DNA of 29,929 nucleotides from JBGCDD01 sp045105075 (GTDB lineage: Bacteria > Pseudomonadota > Alphaproteobacteria > Rhodobacterales > Rhodobacteraceae): positions 1-29,929 of the forward strand of contig JBGCDD010000183.1 of the NCBI GenBank assembly GCA_045105075.1. Direction: 5' to 3'. The number at the start of each line of letters is the position of its first letter. The first letter of the stretch is position 1. The position numbers were made by a program, and so were the translations under genes. Shown in pieces: positions 24,149-29,929 of the stretch. Under the pieces are notes generated by a model. It saw only the letters and a program-made list of their open reading frames with translations, had not been told where the DNA came from and ran no database searches.

Positions 24149-24367
24149 CTATTTGAACCGGTAATTGATCCGACCTTTGGTCAGATCGTAGGGTGTCATC
24201 TCGACTTGTACTTTGTCGCCAGCCAGAACCCGGATGCGGTTTTTGCGCATCTTGCCTGCCGTATGTGCGATGATCTCATGGCCGTTTTCCAGCTCGACCC
24301 TGAATGTCGCATTCGGCAGGAGTTCCTTCACGACACCGGGAAATTCGAGCGTATCTTCCTTGGCCAT
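24149..24367 (-). CDS. infA: Translation initiation factor IF-1
   Basis: A 72-residue OB-fold protein that binds the ribosomal A site with IF-2 and IF-3. The sequence is a close fit to IF-1: MAKEDTLEFPGVV, LLPNATFRVELENGH, AHTAGKMRKNRIRVLAGDKV and the EMTPYDLTKGRINYRF end. ATG 24367 is preceded by GGAG (GGAGACAAC). A GC-rich hairpin is in its leader (see separate entry). It is the third from last gene before maf, rne and yacG. The leader is 118 bp from the upstream phosphatase gene, so it may have its own promoter. Confidence 0.97.
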   Translation of the reverse strand: MAKEDTLEFPGVVKELLPNATFRVELENGHEIIAHTAGKMRKNRIRVLAGDKVQVEMTPYDLTKGRINYRFK

Positions 24368-24387
24368 GTTGTCTCCATTGTGGTTTA

Positions 24388-24405
24388 GCCCGCCAATTTG
24401 CGGGC
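24388..24405 (-). promoter_or_regulatory. GC-rich hairpin in the infA leader
   Basis: GCCCGC-CAATTT-GCGGGC on the plus strand is a perfect 6-bp stem with a 6-base loop. It ends 20 bases before the infA start on the minus strand. It could be an attenuator, an mRNA-stability element or the end of the phosphatase transcript; no T-run follows it. The rest of the 118-bp gap has no gene. Confidence 0.4.
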
Positions 24406-24485
24406 GTGCGCCTAGATGGGCTTATTTACCCTGTTTTTCAAGGGGCCATTCAGCGACGGTTAAGATTTTTGCTGCAATAAAGGGT

Positions 24486-24950
24486 CTAGGATTGGGTGTC
24501 AGCGGCCGGGGCGCCCCATCGTTCGGTCAATCGCGCGATGATCTGATCGCGTGAAATGCGGTAGCTTTGCAATTTGGCGTCGCGGGTTTCGCCTTGCCCT
24601 GTGGGGTCGAGGATCGGCCAGTATTCGACGGTCAGGTGGAAGAATCGGGTCAATTCCAGCGCCCGGCTGTGGCTGGCCGATGACAGCGCAACAACCAGAT
24701 CGAAGGAGGACAGATCTTCGCCCCAACGTTCCATTTCATCAAAGCTGCGCGAGCGGTGGCGCGCCAGTTCGACGTTGAGTTCTTTGCACACGGCAATGGA
24801 AAAGCCGTCGATTTCAAGATCGTTGGTGACGCCGACCGATTGTACATAGGTGTCGGTGCCATAGAATTTCTTCATGATCCCTTCGGCCATGGGCGAGCGG
24901 ACGGCGTTGTGATCGCAGCAAAACAGGACCGATTGGGGCAGGTCCTGCAT
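24486..24950 (-). CDS. Low-molecular-weight protein-tyrosine phosphatase / arsenate-reductase-like protein
   Basis: A 154-residue protein with the P-loop C-x5-R of low-molecular-weight phosphatases: CDHNAVR with Cys12 and Arg18. ILDPTGQGE contains the general-acid Asp-Pro. The family also includes thioredoxin-type arsenate reductases, but the arsenate-specific extra cysteines are absent, so a phosphatase is more likely. ATG 24950 is used; the in-frame GTG 24962 overlaps the stop of the UPF0262 gene. The gene sits between UPF0262 and infA, a common order in Rhodobacterales. Substrate unknown. Confidence 0.86.
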   Translation of the reverse strand: MQDLPQSVLFCCDHNAVRSPMAEGIMKKFYGTDTYVQSVGVTNDLEIDGFSIAVCKELNVELARHRSRSFDEMERWGEDLSSFDLVVALSSASHSRALELTRFFHLTVEYWPILDPTGQGETRDAKLQSYRISRDQIIARLTERWGAPAADTQS

Positions 24951-24954
24951 GACG

Positions 24955-25434
24955 TTAGGCACCGAAATGCAGCACGCAAATCAGCGTGAAAAGCCGGCGC
25001 GCGGTGTCTTCGTCAATCTCGGCCTTGCCCTCCAGGCGTTCCTTGAGAACGCGAGAGCCTTCATTGTGGATGCCGCGCCGGGCCATATCGATGGTTTCAA
25101 TCTGACTTGGCGGCATGGTTTTGACCGCCTCAAAGTAGCTTTCACAGATTTGAAAGTAATCTTTGACAACCTGGCGAAACGGGTTGAGCGACAGATGGAA
25201 TTCGCCGGCCTTGTCGCCCTGGGTGCTGGCCACATCGAAGACAAGACGCTTTTCGCGGATCGACAGGTTCACCTTGTAAGGGCCGTCGGGCACGGTGCGG
25301 TCGTCGCGTTTGGGCAGCACAAAGTGGTTGGCTTCCAAAAGGTCAAACATGGCGACCTTGCGTTCCTGTTCCACTTCGGGTGTCGGCGTGGGCAGGCCGG
25401 CATCATCGAGGTCGATTTGCGAGATATAAGGCAT
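24955..25434 (-). CDS. UPF0262 family protein
   Basis: A conserved alphaproteobacterial protein of unknown function, 159 residues. MPYISQIDLDD, EVEQERKVAMFDLLEAN and YKVNLSIREKRLVFDV are family features. So are HLSLNPFRQVVKDYFQICESYFEAV and RRGIHNEGSRVLKERLEGKAEIDEDTARRLFTLICVLH. ATG 25434 has a weak AGG upstream; the frame remains open to 25539 within the hisD end. It begins 7 bases after the hisD stop and ends 4 bases before the phosphatase start. The tight spacing suggests one transcript. No enzyme motif is seen. Confidence 0.9.
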   Translation of the reverse strand: MPYISQIDLDDAGLPTPTPEVEQERKVAMFDLLEANHFVLPKRDDRTVPDGPYKVNLSIREKRLVFDVASTQGDKAGEFHLSLNPFRQVVKDYFQICESYFEAVKTMPPSQIETIDMARRGIHNEGSRVLKERLEGKAEIDEDTARRLFTLICVLHFGA

Positions 25435-25441
25435 GGCAGGA

Positions 25442-26743
25442 TTACCTGTTGAGATGGTCAAGACGCGCGCGCACCGACAACCCATGCGCCTCAAGGCTTT
25501 CTGATTGGGCGAGCCGCTCCGCTGAGGGTCCGATAGCACGCAGCGCCTCGGGTGTCATCTGTGCCATTGTCGTGCGTTTGAGAAAGTCGAGCACCGACAG
25601 CCCCGACGAAAACCGCGCCGACCGGGCGGTTGGCAAAACGTGATTGGGTCCGCCAATGTAATCGCCAATCGCTTCGGGCGTCCATTGGCCCAGAAAAATC
25701 GCACCGGCGTGGGTGCAGTGCGGGGCCAAAGCGGCGGGGTCGGCAACGCAAAGTTCCAGATGTTCCGGTGCGATTCGGTTGGACAAAGCGGCGGCTTCGG
25801 TCAGGTCGCGCACGGTGATAATCGCTCCGAAGTCGCGCCAACTGGCCCCGGCGATGGCGCGCCGCTCCAGGGTTTCCAGACGTTTGTCCACCGCTTGCGC
25901 CACCGCCCGGCCAAAATCGGCGTCATCGGTGATCAACAGGGATTGCGCGCTTTCGTCATGTTCGGCTTGTGACAGCAGATCAAGTGCGATCCAGTCGGGC
26001 GTGTTGTTACGATCGGCGATGACCAGAATTTCCGACGGCCCGGCGATCATATCGATGCCCACTGTGCCAAAGACGCGGCGCTTGGCGGCGGCCACAAACG
26101 CATTGCCGGGGCCGGTGATTTTATCAACAGCTGTAATGGTTTGGGTGCCATAGGCCAGCGCCGCGATGGCCTGTGCACCGCCGATGCGGTAGATTTCGTC
26201 AACCCCGGAGATCTGCGCGGCCAGCAAGACCAAAGGGTTGATCACGCCGTCGGGCGTGGGCACGGTGATGGCGAGACGGTGCACGCCCGCGACTTTGGCG
26301 GGAATCGCGTTCATCAGCACCGATGACGGGTAGCTGGCCAAACCGCCCGGCACGTAAAGCCCGGCCGCGGACACTGCGCTCCACCGCCAGCCCAGTGTGG
26401 CGCCGGTGTCTTCGCGCCATTGGGCGTCTTCGGGCATTTGGCGTTCGTGATAGGCGCGGATGCGTTCGGCGGCCAGCGTCAGGGCGGCGCGGTCTGCGTC
26501 ACTGACCTGTGCGACGGCTTGCACGATGTCATCGGGCGAAATGGCCAGCGTTTCCGGCGTGAGCGAGAGCCGGTCAAAACGCTGGGTCAGCTCGATCACC
26601 GCCGCGTCACCGCGCGCGCGCACATCGGCGATGATCTCGGCGACAGTGGCGTCGACGTCGGGGCTGTCTTCGCGTTTGGCACCCAGCAAGGATTTGAAAT
26701 GCGTCTCGAAGTCGGGCGCGGTGGTGTCAAGAAAGTGCGGCAT
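25442..26743 (-). CDS. hisD: Histidinol dehydrogenase
   Basis: HisD oxidises L-histidinol to histidine through the aldehyde in two NAD-dependent steps with a zinc ion, the last steps of histidine synthesis. It is 433 residues, the normal length. AGLYVPGGLASYPSSVLMNAIPAKVAGV is the nucleotide-binding region and GPGNAFVAAAKR and GPSEILVIAD are core motifs. The catalytic Glu-His pair is E327-H328 in APEHLEL, the same position as in E. coli. ATG 26743 follows GGAGA; sequence ahead of it is open but lies in the neighbouring gene's end. It is not with other his genes; it is joined to UPF0262, 7 bases downstream. Confidence 0.97.
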   Translation of the reverse strand: MPHFLDTTAPDFETHFKSLLGAKREDSPDVDATVAEIIADVRARGDAAVIELTQRFDRLSLTPETLAISPDDIVQAVAQVSDADRAALTLAAERIRAYHERQMPEDAQWREDTGATLGWRWSAVSAAGLYVPGGLASYPSSVLMNAIPAKVAGVHRLAITVPTPDGVINPLVLLAAQISGVDEIYRIGGAQAIAALAYGTQTITAVDKITGPGNAFVAAAKRRVFGTVGIDMIAGPSEILVIADRNNTPDWIALDLLSQAEHDESAQSLLITDDADFGRAVAQAVDKRLETLERRAIAGASWRDFGAIITVRDLTEAAALSNRIAPEHLELCVADPAALAPHCTHAGAIFLGQWTPEAIGDYIGGPNHVLPTARSARFSSGLSVLDFLKRTTMAQMTPEALRAIGPSAERLAQSESLEAHGLSVRARLDHLNR

Positions 26744-26798
26744 TGGCTCTCCGATTCTGCACCGCGACATAGCGGGGGCGGGGCGTGTTCTCAAGCGC

Positions 26799-27245
26799 TC
26801 AGGTGGATCTGAACAGCGCGACCAGCAGCGCGGCCAGCAAAAACAAGCCACCAAACAGCAGGCCCATGCCGGTGAACAGCACCAATAGCAGGTCGCTGCC
26901 CAGATTGGCGGTAAAGCGCGACAGACCCGAGGTGGGGTTTTCTGGGCTGAGAACCGGGGCGATCCATTCGGGACGCAGCTTCATCACCAGCGGCAGGATC
27001 CAAAAACTAAGCCCGCAAAGAGCCAGACCCAAAGCGCAGGCGATGTGCGCGCTGCGCATTGTTATCAGCGCGGCGAACACACACAGGCCATAGCCGCCCT
27101 GAACCAAAATGCGCGGCGGGCGGGCCAGATCAGGCAACAGCACATCCATCGGGAATGACACCAGCAAAAGCCCCAAAACGGCAAAACCAATGGCCGCGGC
27201 CAACTTGGCCGAATCGGCTTGGCGCGGAGGCGTTGGCGGGGTCAC
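26799..27245 (-). CDS. Hypothetical membrane protein, four predicted segments
   Basis: Family not recognised. The 148-residue product has about four hydrophobic segments: AAAIGFAVLGLLLVSFP, YGLCVFAALITM, IACALGLALCGLSFWILPLVM and LLLVLFTGMGLLFGGLFLLAALL. They are joined by short polar loops. The start is GTG 27245, overlapping the DUF2948 stop as GTGA, so translation is coupled. The gap to hisD is 55 bp. The position between DUF2948 and hisD is the main clue, and no function can be inferred. Confidence 0.78.
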   Translation of the reverse strand: MTPPTPPRQADSAKLAAAIGFAVLGLLLVSFPMDVLLPDLARPPRILVQGGYGLCVFAALITMRSAHIACALGLALCGLSFWILPLVMKLRPEWIAPVLSPENPTSGLSRFTANLGSDLLLVLFTGMGLLFGGLFLLAALLVALFRST

Positions 27246-27709
27246 ACCTTGTGATCAGGGGCGCGTTTTGACGGCGCACCGTAAGGTTTGGTGACGTCTT
27301 TCAAGCTCACATCCAGCGTTTCGACCGCCAGTCGCAAGGCACCATCGCCGGCCAAAGTCAGCACGAGATGGCCGGTTCCGTCCTCGCCCGGCTCAAAGTT
27401 GAGACCCAGCAGCGACAGGATGACATCCTTTTCCGCGCGATCAATCCCCTGGCTAGACACGGCCTGTACCTGATCAATGACCAAAAGCGCCTGCACCCGT
27501 TCGGGACCGTGGCGCGCGCGGGCGCCGTCTTCCCAGCGAAACCGGTTCAGCAACAGCGCAAAGCGGCGTTGGCGCGGTTGCCAGCGCATTTCTGTGATCG
27601 GGAAAACCGCATCTTGCACCAGCGACGAGATCACTTGCAGGTCTTCGGCATCCAGCGCGCCAAGGTTTATGGGACGTTCGCGCCCGTCTTCAAAGGTTGC
27701 GTCACTCAT
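27242..27709 (-). CDS. DUF2948 family protein
   Basis: A conserved alphaproteobacterial protein of unknown function, 155 residues. LGALDAEDLQVISSLVQDAVFPITEMRW and FALLLNRFRWED are the family's opening; SLLGLNFEPGEDGTGHLVLTLAGDGALRLAVETLDVSLKDVTKPY is its conserved C-terminal part. It is cytoplasmic, with no signal or membrane segment. Its ATG overlaps the murA stop as ATGA and its stop overlaps the next start as GTGA. This suggests a tightly coupled cluster with MurA, although a direct role in cell-wall synthesis is only guilt by association. Confidence 0.88.
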   Translation of the reverse strand: MSDATFEDGRERPINLGALDAEDLQVISSLVQDAVFPITEMRWQPRQRRFALLLNRFRWEDGARARHGPERVQALLVIDQVQAVSSQGIDRAEKDVILSLLGLNFEPGEDGTGHLVLTLAGDGALRLAVETLDVSLKDVTKPYGAPSKRAPDHKV

Positions 27710-28971
27710 CCCGCGACACGTTCGATTTTTGCGCCCACACCCGAAAGCTTGCGCACCACATGTTCATACCCGCGATCCAGGTGATAGACCCGGCTGACCC
27801 GAGTGTCGCCGGTTGCTGCCAGCCCGGCCAGGATCAGCGACACCGAGGCGCGCAAATCGGTGGCCATCACCGGCGCGCCGCGCAAATGATCAACCCCGGT
27901 GACAGTCGCGGTGCCGCCCTGCACATCAATACTGGCGCCCATCCGCATCAGCTCGGGGGCGTGCATAAAGCGGTTTTCAAAGATGGTTTCGTTCAGCACC
28001 GAAACACCATCGGCAGTGCACAGCAGCGCCATCATCTGCGCCTGCAGGTCGGTGGGAAAGCCGGGAAACGGTTCGGTGGTGACGTTGATGGCCTTGATGT
28101 GATCGCTGCGGCGTTTGACGGTCAGGCCATTGGCGGTGTCGGTCACCTCGATGCCGGCCTCGTCGAGCTTTTCACAAAACGAGCCGACCAGCGCACGGCT
28201 GCCGCCAAGCAGCTCGACCTCGCCGCCGCAAAAAGCGGGGGCCAGCATATAGGTGCCCAGCTCGATTCGGTCGGTGACCACCGGGTGGGTCGCGCCGTGC
28301 AGACGATCAACCCCCTGGATGGTCAGCGTGCCGGTGCCTTCGCCTTCGATTTGGGCGCCCATTTTGCGCAGACATTGCGCCAGATCGACGATTTCGGGCT
28401 CGCGCGCGGGGTTGTTGATAACCGTGGTGCCTTTGGCCAGCGTCGCGGCCATCAGCGCGTTTTCCGTCGCCCCGACCGAGGCAAAGGGAAAATCAATGAT
28501 CCCACCCTTTAACCCGCCGGGCGCTTTGGCGTGAACATATCCGTCGCGCAGATCAAGTTCCGCGCCCATCGCTTCGAGTGCTTTGAGGTGCAGATCGACC
28601 GGACGTGCGCCAATCGCGCACCCCCCGGGCAGCGACACGACCGCATGGCCATCCCGCGCCAGCATCGGCCCAAGCACCAGGATAGAGGCACGCATCTTGC
28701 GCACAATGTCATAATGCGCCGTGTGGTTGTTCAGGTTGTGGCTGGACAGCGCTAGCACTTTGCCATCGGCCAGTGCGCTGACTTCGGCCCCAAGCGAGCT
28801 CAGCAGCGCGGACATTGTGGCAATGTCGGACAAGCGCGGTGCATTGGTCAGGGTCAGCGGTTCATCGCTGAGCAAAGTGGCGGGCATCAGCGTCAGACAC
28901 GCGTTCTTGGCCCCCGCAATTGGAATCTGCCCGGCCAACGGGCCGTTTCCTGTCACAACAATCGAATCCAT
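27706..28971 (-). CDS. murA: UDP-N-acetylglucosamine 1-carboxyvinyltransferase
   Basis: MurA transfers enolpyruvate from PEP to UDP-GlcNAc, the first committed step of peptidoglycan synthesis (cytoplasm). It is 421 residues, the normal length. MDSIVVTGNGPLAGQIPIAGAKNA is the usual start, and LPGGCAIGARPVDLH carries the catalytic, fosfomycin-targeted Cys118 (Cys115 in E. coli), so no Cys-to-Asp resistance change is seen. Further core motifs are PREPEIVDLAQCLRKMGA and DRIELGTYM. The Shine-Dalgarno is GAGGATAAGAG, partly inside the upstream small gene. It overlaps the DUF2948 gene by 4 bp. Confidence 0.97.
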   Translation of the reverse strand: MDSIVVTGNGPLAGQIPIAGAKNACLTLMPATLLSDEPLTLTNAPRLSDIATMSALLSSLGAEVSALADGKVLALSSHNLNNHTAHYDIVRKMRASILVLGPMLARDGHAVVSLPGGCAIGARPVDLHLKALEAMGAELDLRDGYVHAKAPGGLKGGIIDFPFASVGATENALMAATLAKGTTVINNPAREPEIVDLAQCLRKMGAQIEGEGTGTLTIQGVDRLHGATHPVVTDRIELGTYMLAPAFCGGEVELLGGSRALVGSFCEKLDEAGIEVTDTANGLTVKRRSDHIKAINVTTEPFPGFPTDLQAQMMALLCTADGVSVLNETIFENRFMHAPELMRMGASIDVQGGTATVTGVDHLRGAPVMATDLRASVSLILAGLAATGDTRVSRVYHLDRGYEHVVRKLSGVGAKIERVAG

Positions 28972-28977
28972 CTGCTC

Positions 28978-29148
28978 TTATCCTCTGGGTTTGCCTGTTT
29001 TTGCCGCATCGTCCTGCCCATCGGTGTCGGCGCGCGCGCGTGCCTGTGCTTTGCGCCGTGCCAAGTTTGCCTTTAGCGCCTGTTTCAGCCGCGCTTCGCG
29101 CGATGGGGCGTCTTTTGGGGAAGAAGAAGATGCGGATTTGTCTGCCAT
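28978..29148 (-). CDS. Small basic hypothetical protein upstream of murA
   Basis: A 56-residue open frame, too short to be noticed easily. It starts MADKSASSSSPKDAPSREAR, then has a strongly basic helix (LKQALKANLARRKAQARARA), and ends DTDGQDDAAKTGKPRG. The composition resembles short conserved proteins found next to murA in alphaproteobacteria, but I cannot name a family with certainty. It ends 6 bases before the murA start and supplies part of the murA ribosome-binding site, so coupling is likely. Its own AGGGGG lies very close to the ATG, which is unusual. Upstream, 29149-29367 shows no gene apart from the tRNA leader region. Confidence 0.65.
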   Translation of the reverse strand: MADKSASSSSPKDAPSREARLKQALKANLARRKAQARARADTDGQDDAAKTGKPRG

Positions 29149-29367
29149 GCCCCCTGTCTAGCGCAGTCGCCAAATAGCGTCCAGATTGCGCTTGCACGGG
29201 CGCGAATTTGGGTCTAATCACCCGACGGATCGGCGCACCAGTGGCGGGCAGAGCTCAAACACAGAGCACTCTCGTTGCAAAATGCCGGAAACGGTGCGCG
29301 TGATTTTTGGGTTAGCAGAACCCGGAGATAGCCAGTAGGGTGTAGTTTAGCACCTTCGGATTTGTAG

Positions 29368-29442
29368 GCTGTGGTAGCTCAGTGGTAGAGCGCGTCATTG
29401 GTAATGACGAGGTCGGGAGTTCAATCCTCCCTCACAGCACCA
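29368..29442 (+). tRNA. tRNA-Thr (anticodon GGT)
   Basis: A full 75-base cloverleaf including encoded CCA. Acceptor GCTGTGG pairs with TCACAGC (one G-T pair). The D arm is GCTC/GAGC. The anticodon stem CGTCA/TGACG closes loop TTGGTAA with anticodon GGT. The T arm GGGAG-TTCAATC-CTCCC follows. It reads ACC (and ACU by wobble) threonine codons. The promoter could not be fixed by eye; a GGGTT-AGCAG-AACCC repeat lies upstream. Its 3' end overlaps the end of the recombinase gene. Confidence 0.97.
29432..29442. mobile_element. Probable left boundary of an integrated element at tRNA-Thr (attachment-site side)
   Basis: The recombinase stop codon and the tRNA 3' end share these bases. AT-richer sequence begins just after the CCA. 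This is the pattern of a site-specific integration into a tRNA 3' end, with the integrase gene beside the junction. Only one end is visible, so a matching direct repeat of the tRNA tail at the other end cannot be checked here. Confidence 0.5.
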
Positions 29443-29929
29443 TTTCGCTTTTTGACCCCGAAATATCCCCTAAGCATTTGAAAGGGAATGACAATTCGGG
29501 TGTTCCATACATACCATTTTGGCAGTATCTAATTGGCTCAGCAAACGCCAACCGGAGGACGGTTTGGCGCATAGCAAAGTCACCATTTTTGTATATTTTC
29601 CAGGGACTTGATAGAAACCTCAGGGCGAGTTCCATACAATCCTCAAATCGACCCTTTTCTGGCACCGCGCTATCTAACTTCTCTCGTAGCACAATCTTGT
29701 CCCGTTCTAGCTTATCGATCTTGTCTTCATACGCACTTACGACTGACGAGTTGCTGGTCTCAACTATGCGATCCAAAAGGCTTTCGATCTGGCGGTTCAA
29801 ATCATCAAGCTGATTTTTGAGCGCTGTCTTCTCACCTTGAGCGATAACAAAACGTTTGTCCCAAGCATCTCGCATCATGGCTTTTGCGAGTTCAAAAAAG
29901 CTCTCTGCAGGCTGCAACGACTTCAAAAC
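29432..29929 (-). CDS. Large serine recombinase, C-terminal part (5' end outside window)
   Basis: The visible 164+ residues match the C-terminal region of large serine (resolvase-family) recombinases. A long coiled-coil (KTALKNQLDDLNRQIESLLDRI, YEDKIDKLERDKIVLREKL) is followed by the usual LALRFLSSPWKIYKNGDFAMRQTVLRLAFAEPIRYC and a Pro/Phe-rich end (PELSFPFKCLGDISG). The catalytic serine domain and zinc ribbon would lie to the right of the window. The frame has no stop up to the right edge, so the gene is partial. The last codons (MVL and stop) are antisense to the tRNA-Thr 3' end. Base composition is noticeably more AT-rich than the rest of the window. It probably integrates a mobile element here. 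Confidence 0.85.
   Translation of the reverse strand, partial: VLKSLQPAESFFELAKAMMRDAWDKRFVIAQGEKTALKNQLDDLNRQIESLLDRIVETSNSSVVSAYEDKIDKLERDKIVLREKLDSAVPEKGRFEDCMELALRFLSSPWKIYKNGDFAMRQTVLRLAFAEPIRYCQNGMYGTPELSFPFKCLGDISGSKSEMVL

Overview
The gene content and order point to an alphaproteobacterium of the Rhodobacterales (Roseobacter/Rhodobacteraceae type). The markers are a class I lysyl-tRNA synthetase, the NDUFS4-like complex I accessory subunit, DUF2948 and UPF0262 proteins, the hisD-UPF0262-phosphatase-infA-maf-rne-yacG gene order, and high-GC coding sequence. No rRNA or CRISPR array is present. All identifications rest on reading translations and motifs; no database search was run.

Left part (1-9.2 kb): the 3' half of carB, a 2-hydroxychromene-2-carboxylate isomerase-like thioredoxin-fold protein, ettA (ABC-F translation factor), a DUF900-type alpha/beta hydrolase lipoprotein with an unusual start region, nadD, a DMT/EamA permease, a PBP4-type D-Ala-D-Ala carboxypeptidase and a TerB-like protein. 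Centre (9.2-20.4 kb): class I lysS, a secreted DUF4864 protein, a large pectate-lyase-3 beta-helix protein resembling gene-transfer-agent head spikes, a pyridoxamine-oxidase-fold protein, an outer-membrane-barrel-like protein, an orphan ParA ATPase, a zinc-ribbon protein, an RTX calcium-binding repeat protein, two small envelope proteins of unknown function, and uvrB.

Right part (20.6-29.1 kb): a HAD hydrolase, the NDUFS4-like subunit and a GNAT acetyltransferase on the plus strand. Facing them is a long minus-strand run: small basic protein, murA, DUF2948, membrane protein, hisD, UPF0262, low-molecular-weight phosphatase, infA, maf, rne/rng, yacG. Many neighbours there share ATGA or GTGA stop/start overlaps, so translational coupling is likely. 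The 58-residue yacG is easily missed because it is so short.

The window ends at tRNA-Thr(GGT). An AT-richer sequence begins at its 3' end and carries the C-terminal part of a large serine recombinase read towards the tRNA. This looks like the edge of an integrated mobile element, and the recombinase stop codon lies inside the tRNA gene.

The observations most worth following up are the tRNA-Thr/serine recombinase junction, the GTA head-spike candidate, the RNase E/G that stops just where its zinc link should begin and overlaps the CPxC start of YacG, and several inverted repeats in intergenic regions.
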